A stretch of 64,000 nucleotides of DNA from Nonomuraea muscovyensis (GTDB lineage Bacteria; Actinomycetota; Actinomycetes; Streptosporangiales; Streptosporangiaceae), in assembly GCF_014207745.1 (NCBI RefSeq), contig NZ_JACHJB010000002.1, forward strand, positions 1 to 64,000, written 5' to 3'. Both the position numbers and the translations under genes were made by a program. Each line of letters begins with the position of its first letter. The stretch's first letter is position 1. This document shows, piece after piece, positions 16,472 through 25,224 of this stretch. The notes beneath the pieces were generated by a model, which worked only from the letters and a program-made list of their open reading frames with translations, searched no databases and was not told where the DNA came from.

Positions 16472-17266
16472 ATGGACGCCGTCTACACCCATGGCCACCA
16501 CGAGTCGGTGCTGCGCTCGCACCGGTGGCGTACGGCCGGCAACTCGGCCGCCTACCTGCTGCCGCACCTCCGGCCGCACATGACCCTGCTGGACGTGGGC
16601 AGCGGCCCCGGCACCATCACCGCCGACCTGGCGACCGTCGTCCGGCACGTGACCGCCTCGGAGGTGAGCGCCGAGGCGCTGGAGCTGGCGCGGGCCGAGG
16701 TGGCCGCCAGAGGGTCGGCCAACGTGGACTTCGCGGTCGCCGACGTGCAGGCCCTGGACTTCGCCGACGACACCTTCTGCGTCGTGCACGCCCACCAGGT
16801 GCTGCAGCACGTGGGCGACCCGGTCGCGGCACTGCGCGAGATGAGACGGGTCACCAGGCCCGGCGGGATCGTCGCGGCCCGCGACAGCGACTACGCGGCC
16901 TTCGCCTGGTATCCGCGGCTGCCCGCGCTGGACGACTGGATGGAGCTCTACCAGCGGGTGGCCCGCGGCAACGGCGGCGAGCCCGACGCCGGGCGACGGC
17001 TGCTGTCCTGGGCCCGCGCCGCCGGCTTCGACGACGTGACGCCCACCGCGTCGGTCTGGTGCTTCGCCACGCCCGAGGACCGGGCCTGGTGGGGCGGCAT
17101 GTGGGCCGAACGCGTCCTGCACTCGGAGATGGCCCGGCAGGCGCTCGATCGCGGCGCCGCCACGGAGGAGGGTCTGCGGCGGATGTCCGAGGAGTGGCGG
17201 GAGTGGGCGGCGGCGGGGGACGGCTGGCTGTCGATCACGCACGGCGAGATCCTCTGCCGCACCTGA
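16472..17266 (+). CDS. SAM-dependent methyltransferase (class I)
   Basis: A 264-residue methyltransferase of the UbiE/COQ5-like type. The SAM-binding motif I is LLDVGSGPGTITADLA (about residues 39-54), motif II is near FAVADVQALDFADDTF, and RVTRPGGIVAARD is the post-motif loop. Members act on small molecules, but the substrate is not predictable. It stands alone between convergent neighbours and has its own promoter region with a palindrome at 16413-16425. The ATG at 16472 follows AAGGAG. Confidence 0.88.
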   Translation: MDAVYTHGHHESVLRSHRWRTAGNSAAYLLPHLRPHMTLLDVGSGPGTITADLATVVRHVTASEVSAEALELARAEVAARGSANVDFAVADVQALDFADDTFCVVHAHQVLQHVGDPVAALREMRRVTRPGGIVAARDSDYAAFAWYPRLPALDDWMELYQRVARGNGGEPDAGRRLLSWARAAGFDDVTPTASVWCFATPEDRAWWGGMWAERVLHSEMARQALDRGAATEEGLRRMSEEWREWAAAGDGWLSITHGEILCRT

Positions 17267-17326
17267 TCGCTCGGGGACGCCGACCTGTCAGGGGCGGGGT
17301 CGGCCACGGACGGCCACGGGGGCGGG

Positions 17327-17860
17327 TCAGAGGTCGGCGCCGGAGCCCAGGGTGCCGGCGCGCTGCCACTGCGGGTCGCGGTAGAGCACCACGTCGGCCC
17401 CGTCCAGCAGTTCGTCGGGCGCCGACAGCATGGTGATCTCGCCGGCGGCCTGCATGCGCAGCAGCAGGTCACGCACCCGCGGCCCCACGGGGAGGCGGCC
17501 CGCCGGCAGGCCGAGCCCGTCGCGCACCGCGTCGGCGATCTCCGACAGGTGGAACGGCCCGTCGAACTCCGCCACCACTCCCCGGACCACGCTCATCGTG
17601 ATGACCTGCTCCGCCTCGGCGTGGGCGAGCTGCCAGGTGATCTGCTCGCGGCGCCGCCCGGTGGCCGCGCACGCCGTGCAGCCGCGATCGAGGCCCGGCG
17701 CCACCTCCTCCTCCGCCGAGCCCAGGCACACCGTGCACTGCCCGGTCTCGGCGGCGTGCAGTTCGGCCGCCATGCGGCCGTCGAGCCGGGCGCCACAGTC
17801 ACAGGTGTGGGTGTCGCCCAGGATGGGGGCGACCGGCGGGGTGATCGTGTGCTTCGTCAT
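17327..17860 (-). CDS. Zinc-ribbon-containing protein of unknown function
   Basis: A 177-residue protein with an N-terminal Cys-rich part: CDCG at about 20-23, CTVC at 42-45 and CTAC at 61-64, which could hold one or two zinc ions. The C-terminal part is helical and may form a winged helix (FHLSEIADAVRDGLGL, then PRVRDLLLRMQAAGEITML). I do not recognise a named family; a DNA- or RNA-binding role is possible. It probably shares a transcript with the gene at 17913-19067 (52 bases apart, same strand). Confidence 0.72.
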   Translation of the reverse strand: MTKHTITPPVAPILGDTHTCDCGARLDGRMAAELHAAETGQCTVCLGSAEEEVAPGLDRGCTACAATGRRREQITWQLAHAEAEQVITMSVVRGVVAEFDGPFHLSEIADAVRDGLGLPAGRLPVGPRVRDLLLRMQAAGEITMLSAPDELLDGADVVLYRDPQWQRAGTLGSGADL

Positions 17861-17912
17861 CGGGCCGACTCTACCTCCGGCGGCACCCCGCCGCGCCTCG
17901 CGTCCGCATCCC

Positions 17913-19067
17913 CTACCCCCGCAGGGAGGCCAGGCTGCGCAGGCGGCGCAGGGCCTTGCGGGCGGCGCCCGCGACCTGCTCGTCCGGGTGCCGGTCGATG
18001 ATCACGTGCAGCACCCGCTCGGTCCACGGGTGGTCGCCGAGCGCCAGCAGCGCGATGGTGCTCGCCTGCTGGTCCGGCTCCATCCCCATGGTCATCGACT
18101 GGATGACCTCGTCGGTCTCCCCGCCGAACTCCAGCAGCGCCGCGGCCATGTCCACGAACACCCAGGCGATCTCCTCGGGCGACGGCCGCTGCTCGTCACG
18201 CCCCATCCGGGCGGCGACGACCGCGCCCAGCTTGCGTACGCCGAGCAGCCGGTCGAGCACCCGCCTGCCGTCGTCGCCGAGGTCCAGGGCGAGCAGCTCG
18301 ACGCCGATCGCCCGGGCCAGCGGGCTCACCTCGGCCAGCGCGGCGCCCATCTCCTCGGCCGCCTTGACCCGGTCGCGGCCGGCCAGCCAGCCGGTCAGCT
18401 CCTCGATCCGCTCCGCCTCGCGGTAGGAGCGCAGGCCGTGCAGCAGGGCCGCGGCGTCCCGGCCGGCGAACGAGCCCATGACCGGGATGTCCTGCCCGGT
18501 GGCCTCGGCGATCATCTCCCTGGCCGTCCAGCGCCCGAGCGGGGTCAGCGCGTACGAGCCGGCCGAACCGTCGTCCGCCTCCCGCGCCAGGCCGAGCGAG
18601 GACAGCGCGGCCGGCACCTCGCCCACCGGCTCCCGGCCGAGGAACATGCGTACCACCTGCAGGAAGACGAGCTGATCGCGACCGAACAGGTGGCGGCGCA
18701 CATCCGTCCACACCCGTAGCACCTCCTCGGCGGGGCCGTCGCGCAGCACCTCGGCCGCCTCCGGCCCGGCGGGACCGCTCCGCAGACCCGCCAGGGCGCC
18801 GGCCCCGATCCCCGGCACGGGCTCCTCCTGCGACCGGGGCTCGTCGGGCTCGGGCCGGGCCTGGTCCGCCTCCGCCGTCGACCCGGCCTGGGGCCGGTCT
18901 GCCTCAGCCTCCGGCTCCGCCCCGGTCTCGCCGGCCGCGGGGGCGTGCCGCGGGTCCAGGAGAAGCGCCGCCAGGGGCGTGGCCCGCACGGCGGCCGCCA
19001 GGTCGGCCCGCGAGGGCAGGCGGATCGGCGGCTGGAGCGGGAGCGTGTCGTCGTCGTAGGTGCCCAC
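17913..19067 (-). CDS. Hypothetical protein with winged-helix and HEAT-like parts
   Basis: About 384 residues. After a disordered Pro/Glu-rich stretch (about 45-90), the middle carries a winged-helix-like segment (GSYALTPLGRWTAREMI). The C-terminus is all helical with the ending WTERVLHVIIDRHPDEQVAGAARKALRRLR (here residues 355-384), a pattern I know from actinobacterial hypothetical proteins related to pRiA4b ORF-3-like proteins. No enzyme motif is visible. I chose the GTG at 19067 (GTYDDDTLP); a TTG at 19088 is also possible. Confidence 0.68.
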   Translation of the reverse strand: MGTYDDDTLPLQPPIRLPSRADLAAAVRATPLAALLLDPRHAPAAGETGAEPEAEADRPQAGSTAEADQARPEPDEPRSQEEPVPGIGAGALAGLRSGPAGPEAAEVLRDGPAEEVLRVWTDVRRHLFGRDQLVFLQVVRMFLGREPVGEVPAALSSLGLAREADDGSAGSYALTPLGRWTAREMIAEATGQDIPVMGSFAGRDAAALLHGLRSYREAERIEELTGWLAGRDRVKAAEEMGAALAEVSPLARAIGVELLALDLGDDGRRVLDRLLGVRKLGAVVAARMGRDEQRPSPEEIAWVFVDMAAALLEFGGETDEVIQSMTMGMEPDQQASTIALLALGDHPWTERVLHVIIDRHPDEQVAGAARKALRRLRSLASLRG

Positions 19068-19314
19068 GCCCCCATCCTGTCGGAACAATCGTCACATCAC
19101 ACTAAAGCTCCCGTGTCGTCGTACGCCGGACCGGCGACGGCGAGCCTGGACCGCGGAGATGTCCAGCCCGATATCGGGGCAAAGCGGGACAAATCCCCTA
19201 GTCAGCGGCGTGGACGAATCGTGACAAGTTGGGGCAAATGGGGTGATTGGGGCAGCGTGTCGTGTGATGGCGCCGGGTACACGAATGCTCGTCGCCTACC
19301 TTGGGGAGCCAGCC

Positions 19315-20853
19315 ATGACGGTCACCCGCCCGCACGTGCCCGAGGCCGTGCGCTCACGGTGGCCGTCGCCGTCGCAGCCGGTCGCGCTGCTCGCCCTGGT
19401 CGGCCTCCTGTACGCGGTCGCCCAGCTCGTGCTGATCTCGCCGCGGATGGGCATCGGCTGGGACGAGGCCGTCTACGCCGGCCAGTACGCCGCCCACGCC
19501 CCGCCCGCCCCCTTCAGCGCCCCGCGCGCCCGGGGAGTTCCGTTGCTGGTCGCGCCCGTGGTGGCCATGACCGACTCGGTGCTCGTGCTGCGCCTGTACC
19601 TGACGGTGGTGTCGTCGCTGGCCCTGTTCGGGGCGTTCCTCGTCTGGGCGCGGGTGCGCGCCGACCGGTCCGTGCCGCTCGCCGCGTTGCTGTTCGCCGG
19701 CTGCTGGCTGTCGCTGTTCTACGGCAACGAGGCCATGCCCAACCTGTACGTCGCGCTCGGCGGCGTCGCCGCCACCGGCTTCCTGGTGCTGGTCGTCCGC
19801 GCGGTGCGGAGGTCCGCCACCGAGACGGGGCGGGGCTGGGACCCGGGGGCGCGGCAGGCATGGGGGGCGCCGGGCGGAGCCGCCCGCCGGCTGTGGGGGC
19901 CGGCGGCCGGGCTGGGCGCCGCGCTGGCCGTCGTGTCGCTCATGCGGCCCTCGGACGCGCTCGTCCTGGCGGTCCCGCTCGCCGTCGCCGCGCTCGTCCT
20001 GCTGCGGCGGCGCGCGCTCGTGCCGCTCGCCGCCGTCGCGGCCGGACTGGCCGTCGGCTGGGGGCAGTGGCTCGTCGAGGCCGAGCTGGCGTACGGCGGT
20101 GTCGCGGCGCGGATGCGCGGCGCAGGACAGACCAACCTGACCGGCTGGACCGTCTCGCTCCTGGAACACGCCAGGGCACTGGACGGGCCGTCGCTGTGCA
20201 GGTTCGGCGTGAGGTGCGGCGACGTCTCACCGGTGGCGCTCGTGTGGTGGCTGGCCATCCCGCTGATGACCCTGCTCGGCCTGTGGACCGCCCGCCGCGC
20301 CGGCGGGCTCGGCCCGCTCCTGCTGGCCACCGCCGCCGGAACCGTGAGCGCCCTGCCCTACTTCTTCTACGTCGGCTACGCCGCTCCGCGCTTCCTGATG
20401 CCGGCGTACGCGCTGCTGTCGCTGCCCGTCGCGCGGGCCGTCACGGGGCTCCGGCCGGCCGGGCGGTGGCGGGCGCCCGCCGGCGCGCTGCTGGCCGTCG
20501 GAGTGCTGGCCCACCTGGCGCTCCAGGGCACGTACGCGTACCGGATGGCGGCCGGCACGTACCGCGACCGGGAACGGATGGAGCTGGCCGCGCACGCGCT
20601 GCGCGAGGCCGGCGTGCGCCCGCCCTGCCTGGTCCACGGCCAGTCGGGCGTGCAGATCGGCTACCTGATCGGCTGCGAGTCCCAGGGTGTCACCCGGCGG
20701 TTCTCCCGGCGGCAGCCCGACCGCGTCCGCGCGGCCATCGACCGGGGCGCCCAGGTCGTCATCGTCCACACCCGGGCGCCGCTGCCGCCGTACGCGCGCG
20801 CGTGGCGCCCGCTCGACCTGCCCGGCCCCTGGAAGGCCCGATTCGCCCCCTGA
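19315..20853 (+). CDS. GT-C-like membrane glycosyltransferase (GT39/ArnT-like)
   Basis: A 512-residue polytopic membrane protein with about 11 helices. The first extracellular loop has the acidic motif GIGWDEAVYAGQYA, in the position of the catalytic Asp of GT-C fold mannosyl- and arabinosyltransferases that use polyprenyl-phosphate sugars. A short C-terminal globular part (CLVHGQSGVQIGYLIGCESQ) follows the last helix. The ATG at 19315 has GGGGAG upstream. The substrate is unknown. The gene at 31416 is a second protein of similar architecture. Confidence 0.72.
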   Translation: MTVTRPHVPEAVRSRWPSPSQPVALLALVGLLYAVAQLVLISPRMGIGWDEAVYAGQYAAHAPPAPFSAPRARGVPLLVAPVVAMTDSVLVLRLYLTVVSSLALFGAFLVWARVRADRSVPLAALLFAGCWLSLFYGNEAMPNLYVALGGVAATGFLVLVVRAVRRSATETGRGWDPGARQAWGAPGGAARRLWGPAAGLGAALAVVSLMRPSDALVLAVPLAVAALVLLRRRALVPLAAVAAGLAVGWGQWLVEAELAYGGVAARMRGAGQTNLTGWTVSLLEHARALDGPSLCRFGVRCGDVSPVALVWWLAIPLMTLLGLWTARRAGGLGPLLLATAAGTVSALPYFFYVGYAAPRFLMPAYALLSLPVARAVTGLRPAGRWRAPAGALLAVGVLAHLALQGTYAYRMAAGTYRDRERMELAAHALREAGVRPPCLVHGQSGVQIGYLIGCESQGVTRRFSRRQPDRVRAAIDRGAQVVIVHTRAPLPPYARAWRPLDLPGPWKARFAP

Positions 20854-20896
20854 GAGCAGCACGCGATCCCGGCCCGGGTAGGGCGAAAGGAGCGAC

Positions 20897-21064
20897 ATGC
20901 TGAAGCACGCACCAGGGCAGGGCCTGTTGCCGGGCCTCGCCGGAGCAGCCGTCATGACCACCGTGGACAAGATCGAGCAGCGGCACCGTCGTCACCTGCC
21001 GGCCCGGGTCCCGTCCGGCCGACACGGCCATGCGGGCCCGGCGTCCCGATCGGCCGGGGGGTGA
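20897..21064 (+). CDS. 55-residue protein, translationally coupled to DUF2243
   Basis: A short reading frame with a good ribosome site (GAAAGGAG) whose TGA overlaps the GTG of the next gene. The N-terminal GLLPGLAGAAVMTTVDKIEQ resembles the start of larger actinobacterial membrane proteins that carry a GLAGTAAMTxxEKxEQ pattern. The rest is basic and low in complexity. It may be a truncated relative of such a protein whose remaining purpose is coupling, or a true small protein. Confidence 0.55.
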   Translation: MLKHAPGQGLLPGLAGAAVMTTVDKIEQRHRRHLPARVPSGRHGHAGPASRSAGG

Positions 21065-21597
21065 GCGCCGTGGCCGCGCGGCCGGGGGAGCCGGCCGGAG
21101 AGTCGCTGCGGGCGTCGCTGCTGTCGGCGGTGCTCATCGGGATCGGAGTCATGGCCGCCGTGGACGAGCTGGTCATGCACCAGGCGCTGGCCTGGCACCA
21201 CTTCTACGACCGGGCCACGCCGCGCGTCGGGCTGCTGTCGGACGGGCTGCTGCACGCCGCCGAGCTGGTGGCCGTCGTGGCCGGGTTCTTCTGGCTGGCC
21301 GACCTGCGGCGCCGGGCCACCCTGGTGGTGCCGGCGGCCTGGGGCGGGTTCCTGGCCGGGGCCGGGGGCTTCCAGGTGTTCGTCGGGGTCGTCGACCACA
21401 AGGTGCTGCGGGTGCACCGGATCCGGTCCGGGATCGATCCGCTGCCGTACGACCTGGCCTGGACCGCGGCCGGGCTGGCGCTGCTGGCCTGCGGCGTCGC
21501 CCTCGCCGTGCGGGCCCGGCGGCAGGCGGCCCCGCGCCGGCCGGCCGGGGGCGGCGCGCGCCCGGTCGGCGCGCCGCGGGCGGGGGAGCGGTCGTGA
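21061..21597 (+). CDS. DUF2243 family membrane protein
   Basis: A 178-residue four-helix membrane protein. The family signature is the histidine-bearing MAAVDELVMHQALAWHHFYD, followed by GLLHAAELVAVVAGFFWLADL and a loop VFVGVVDHKVLRVHRIR. The conserved His residues facing the membrane suggest metal or heme contact. It is coupled on both sides by GTGA overlaps to the small protein before and the CtaG-like gene after, as is common for DUF2243 in actinobacteria. Confidence 0.9.
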   Translation: MSAVAARPGEPAGESLRASLLSAVLIGIGVMAAVDELVMHQALAWHHFYDRATPRVGLLSDGLLHAAELVAVVAGFFWLADLRRRATLVVPAAWGGFLAGAGGFQVFVGVVDHKVLRVHRIRSGIDPLPYDLAWTAAGLALLACGVALAVRARRQAAPRRPAGGGARPVGAPRAGERS

Positions 21598-22496
21598 CGC
21601 CCGGCCAGCACGCCGGCCTGGCGGCCTGGCTGCCCGCGCTGCTCGCGACGCTCTTCCTCGCCGTGCCCTACGTGCTGGCCGCCCTGTGGACCGGGGGCGG
21701 GAGCGATGCTGGGAACGGGAACGGGAACGGGAACGGGGCCGGGGCCCTGAACGGGACTGGAGCCGGGGCCGTGAACCGGGCCGTGAACGGGGCCGGGGCC
21801 GGGGCCCTGAACGGGACTGGAGCCGGGGCCGTGAACGGCAGGCCGACGGCCCGGGCCCGCCGGTGGAGCCCCTGGCGGATCGCGTCGTGGCTCGCCGGAT
21901 GCGCGGTGCTCGGCCTGGCGCTGTCGCCGCTCGTCCCGCACGGCGACGTGGGCCTCATGGTCCGGCACCTGCTCCTCGGCATGTTCGCGCCGCTCGGGCT
22001 GATCATGGCCGCGCCCGTCACCCTGCTGCTCCGGGTCGCCCCGCGGCGGCTCGGTCGCCGCCTGACGCGGTTGCTGCGCACCCGCGTCGTGCACGTCCTC
22101 ACCCACCCCGTCACCGCGGCCCTGGTCTACGTCGGCGGCCTGTACGTGGTGACGCTCACCCCGTTGTCCGCCGCGAGCCTGGCGAACCCGAGGCTTCACC
22201 ACCTCGTGGACCACCTCTACCTGGCCTCGGGCTGCCTGTTCACCTGGGCCGTCGCCGGGCCCGACCCGGCGCCGCACCGCCCCGGCGTCGCCACGCGGGT
22301 CGCCGTCCTCATCGGGGCGGCCGCCGCGCACGGCTGGCTGGCCAAGCATCTGTACGCGACCGTGCCCGGCTTCCAGGAGGCGGCCCAGGTCATGTACTAC
22401 GGCGGTGACGTCGCCGAACTGCTGCTCGCCGTCGCCCTGTTCGCCGCCTGGTACCGCCGCGCGGGCCACCGCCGCCCGTCCCCGGTGCCCGCCTGA
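21594..22496 (+). CDS. CtaG-type cytochrome c oxidase assembly protein
   Basis: A 300-residue membrane protein of the caa3_CtaG family, which helps insert copper into cytochrome oxidase. Typical are SPLVPHGDVGLMVRHLLLGM, the APLGLIMAAPVTLLLR helix, HHLVDHLYLASGCLFTW and AAHGWLAKHLYA, with several conserved His residues. Between the first and second helices lies an insertion of Gly, Asn and Ala repeats (about residues 38-82), including two near-identical copies of GAGALNGTGAGAVN; the DNA has four GGGAAC units followed by a 60-base duplication. The insertion should not disturb the membrane core. Confidence 0.87.
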   Translation: MTPGQHAGLAAWLPALLATLFLAVPYVLAALWTGGGSDAGNGNGNGNGAGALNGTGAGAVNRAVNGAGAGALNGTGAGAVNGRPTARARRWSPWRIASWLAGCAVLGLALSPLVPHGDVGLMVRHLLLGMFAPLGLIMAAPVTLLLRVAPRRLGRRLTRLLRTRVVHVLTHPVTAALVYVGGLYVVTLTPLSAASLANPRLHHLVDHLYLASGCLFTWAVAGPDPAPHRPGVATRVAVLIGAAAAHGWLAKHLYATVPGFQEAAQVMYYGGDVAELLLAVALFAAWYRRAGHRRPSPVPA

Positions 22497-22615
22497 CCGT
22501 CACCGGTCCGCCGGGCGCACCTCTGCACCGTCACGGGTGTGCCCGGCGTACCTCTCACCGACACAGGTGTGTCGGGCGCGCCTTCGGTGGTCACAGGTGC
22601 GCCCGGCGCACGTCG
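22496..22615. repeat. Degenerate 30-31 bp tandem repeat between convergent genes
   Basis: Nearly four copies of a unit like ACCGTCACGGGTGTGCCCGG plus CGTACCTCT follow each other from the end of the ctaG-like gene into the last codons of the nucleotidyltransferase gene. Copies differ at several positions, so the array is old. It fills the whole gap between the two stop codons. Confidence 0.65.
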
Positions 22616-23226
22616 ATGAGGAACTCCTCCACCCGCCCCCGGTCCGGCGCCTCCGGCAGGACGCTGCCGGCCGCGGCCAGCTCGGTGCTCAGCGCCGCCT
22701 GCCAGGCGGTCACCTCGGCCCACGGCACCTCGCCGCGCCGCACCGCGAGCAGCCGGTCACGGTGGCCGCCCACCCGCACCATCGGCTCACCCGTGCGGAC
22801 CAGCTGCAGCCCGCTCATCAGCAGCCGGATCATGTGCATGGCCTGCTTCCACTTCGGCGCCTCCGGGTCCAGCCTGCGGAACTGGGCGTCGGCGTACCCC
22901 GCGAACGTCTCGTGCGCCCGCCGCGACAGGAACGCCCCGCGCAGCCCGAGCAGTCGCGCCCCGAACGGCGTGACCACCTCCACGATCGGCGACCACAAGC
23001 ACTCCAGCACGGTCGGGTTCGCGTCGAGGGCCAGCCGGCAGAACCGCTCCACCTCCCACGAGAACTGCTCCGGCAGCGGCCCGTCGCGGTGCGTCACCGG
23101 CTTGGTCAGCCGCCAGAAGTCCTCCGTCGGCGCCACGAACACGCCGCGCCGGTCGGTGTCGGAGTCGTCCACGTCCAGCCCGTACGCCCGCGACCCCACC
23201 ACGACCGACAGGATCAGGTCGTCCAT
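22591..23226 (-). CDS. RlaP-like nucleotidyltransferase
   Basis: A 211-residue protein of the DNA-polymerase-beta superfamily (RlaP/PF10127 type). The catalytic signature is VVGSRAYGLDVDDSDTDRRG, with the G-S and D-x-D metal-binding residues, and APTEDFWRL follows as in other members. The helical rest includes FEVERFCRLALDANPTVLECL-like segments. It may transfer a nucleotide to RNA or protein; the target is unknown. Its last codons are part of the tandem repeat at 22496-22615. Confidence 0.86.
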   Translation of the reverse strand: MDDLILSVVVGSRAYGLDVDDSDTDRRGVFVAPTEDFWRLTKPVTHRDGPLPEQFSWEVERFCRLALDANPTVLECLWSPIVEVVTPFGARLLGLRGAFLSRRAHETFAGYADAQFRRLDPEAPKWKQAMHMIRLLMSGLQLVRTGEPMVRVGGHRDRLLAVRRGEVPWAEVTAWQAALSTELAAAGSVLPEAPDRGRVEEFLIDVRRAHL

Positions 23227-23321
23227 CGCCGCCTCCTCGTGCCAGGTCCGGACACCGTACCCCGGCAAGATCGCCTGGCGGCGCGCGGGGGAGGGGCTTG
23301 CGCGGACGTCGGGGCGCTGAT

Positions 23322-25190
23322 GTGATCGACAGAGTGAGCGGTTACGAGGACGTCCACCGGCACAGCATCGAGCGACCCGAAGAGTTCTGGGCGCAGGCGG
23401 CCCGCGCCGTCGACTGGGAGGCGGCGCCCGAGACCGTCCTGCGCGAGGGGCGGTGGTTCCCCGACGGGCGGCTCAACACCTGCCACAACGCGCTCGACCG
23501 GCACGTCGCCGCCGGACACGGCGACCGCACGGCCCTAATCTACGACAGTCCCGTCACCGGCACCATCCGTGCCTTCACCTACGCCGAGCTGCTCGACCAG
23601 GTCGCCCGCACCGCCGGGATGCTGCGCGACCTCGGCGTGCGCACCGGCGACACCGTGGTGATCTACATGCCGATGGTGCCCGAGGCGGTGGTCGCGATGC
23701 TGGCCTGCGCCCGCATCGGCGCCGTGCACTCGGTCGTCTTCGGCGGGTTCGCGGCGGCCGAGCTGGCCGTGCGCATCGACCACGCCCGGCCGGTGGTGGT
23801 GCTGTCGGCGTCGTGCGGCATCGAGCCGTCCCGGCTGGTGGAGTACAAGCCGCTGCTCGACGCCGCCCTGGAACAGGCCGCGCACCGGCCCGCCCACTGT
23901 GTGATCCTGCAACGGCCCCAGCACCCCGCGCCGCTGGTCGAGGGGCGCGATCTCGACTGGGAGCCGGCCGTCCGCGCCGCCGCCCCCGCCGGCTGTGTCG
24001 CCGTCGCCGCCACCGACCCGCTCTACGTCCTCTACACCTCCGGCACGACCGGCGCTCCCAAGGGCGTCGTGCGTGACAACGGCGGTCACGCCGTCGCGCT
24101 GCAGTGGAGCATGTCCCACGTGTACGGCGCCGCCCCCGGCGAGGTCTTCTGGGCCGCCTCCGACGTCGGCTGGGTGGTGGGCCACTCCTACATCGTGTAC
24201 GGGCCGCTGCTGGCCGGCTGCACGACCGTGCTGTACGAGGGCAAACCGGTCGGCACCCCCGATCCCGGGTCGTTCTGGCGGGTGGTGGCGATGCACGGCG
24301 TGCGGACCCTGTTCGCCGCGCCGACCGCGATCCGCGCCATCAAGAAGGAAGACCCATCCGGAGCTTTCGCCAAAAAGTGGGACCTGTCCAGCTTGCGGCA
24401 CCTGTTTCTGGCGGGCGAGCGGCTCGACCCCGACACCTACCGGTGGGCCACCGAACTGCTCGGGGTGCCCGTCATCGACCACTGGTGGCAGACCGAGACC
24501 GGCTGGCCCGTCGCCGCCAACTGCGTCGGCCTCGGCGCGCTGCCCATCAAGCCGGGCTCGCCCACCAAGCCCGTCCCCGGCTACGACGTGCACATCCTCG
24601 ACCCCGACGGCGCCGACTGCCCGCCCGGCGTGGAGGGCGCCGTCACCATCAGGCTCCCGCTGCCGCCCGGCACGCTGACCACCCTCTACCGCGACGACGC
24701 CCGCTTCACCGCGTCCTACCTGTCGCGCTACCCCGGCCACTACCTGACCGGCGACGGCGGCCACCTCGACGACGACGGCTACCTGTACGTCATGGGCCGC
24801 ATCGACGACGTCATCAACGTCGCCGGGCACCGCCTGTCCACCGGGCAGATGGAGGAGGTCATCGCCGCCCATCCCGACGTGGCCGAGTGCGCGGTCATCG
24901 GCGTCGCCGACGAGCTCAAGGGCGAGCTGCCCGTCGGGTTCGTGGTGCTCAAGGCGGGCGCCGGCCGCGACCCCGCCGAGATCGAGCGGGAGCTGACGGC
25001 GATGGTGCGCGAACGCATCGGCCCGGTCGCCGCCTTCCGCCGGGCCGTGGTGGTCGGCCGGCTGCCGAAGACCCGGTCCGGCAAGATCCTGCGCGCCACG
25101 ATGCGCGACATCGCGGCCGGGCGCGACTACCGCACGCCGTCCACGATCGAGGACCCGGCGGCGCTGGAGGAGATCGCCGAAGCGCTCTGA
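23322..25190 (+). CDS. Propionyl-CoA/acyl-CoA synthetase (PrpE-like)
   Basis: An AMP-forming acyl-CoA synthetase of 622 residues with the ACS N-terminal segment (YEDVHRHSIERPEEFWAQAA). The AMP-binding loop is LYTSGTTGAPKGVVRDNGGH, the adenine pocket is DHWWQTETGWP, the hinge is MGRIDDVINVAGHRLSTGQM, and the catalytic lysine lies in PKTRSGKILR near the C-terminus. DNGGH and DHWWQTETG are characteristic of PrpE and related acetyl-/propionyl-CoA synthetases. It makes acyl-CoA from a short organic acid. The GTG at 23322 has GGGGCGC upstream; the GTG at 23334 is an alternative. Confidence 0.9.
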   Translation: MIDRVSGYEDVHRHSIERPEEFWAQAARAVDWEAAPETVLREGRWFPDGRLNTCHNALDRHVAAGHGDRTALIYDSPVTGTIRAFTYAELLDQVARTAGMLRDLGVRTGDTVVIYMPMVPEAVVAMLACARIGAVHSVVFGGFAAAELAVRIDHARPVVVLSASCGIEPSRLVEYKPLLDAALEQAAHRPAHCVILQRPQHPAPLVEGRDLDWEPAVRAAAPAGCVAVAATDPLYVLYTSGTTGAPKGVVRDNGGHAVALQWSMSHVYGAAPGEVFWAASDVGWVVGHSYIVYGPLLAGCTTVLYEGKPVGTPDPGSFWRVVAMHGVRTLFAAPTAIRAIKKEDPSGAFAKKWDLSSLRHLFLAGERLDPDTYRWATELLGVPVIDHWWQTETGWPVAANCVGLGALPIKPGSPTKPVPGYDVHILDPDGADCPPGVEGAVTIRLPLPPGTLTTLYRDDARFTASYLSRYPGHYLTGDGGHLDDDGYLYVMGRIDDVINVAGHRLSTGQMEEVIAAHPDVAECAVIGVADELKGELPVGFVVLKAGAGRDPAEIERELTAMVRERIGPVAAFRRAVVVGRLPKTRSGKILRATMRDIAAGRDYRTPSTIEDPAALEEIAEAL

Positions 25191-25224
25191 CCCCCGCCCC
25201 CTGCGACCGGTCCGGAGACCCCTC

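Noticed and set aside
19150..19270. G-rich repeated GGGGCAAA/GGGACAAA elements, considered as a riboswitch upstream of the GT-C-like gene
   Set aside because: No conserved stem arrangement of a known riboswitch class could be drawn; probably promoter-region composition.
22496..22615. Possible CRISPR array
   Set aside because: Repeat units are diverged and directly adjacent, with no spacers of constant length and no cas genes.
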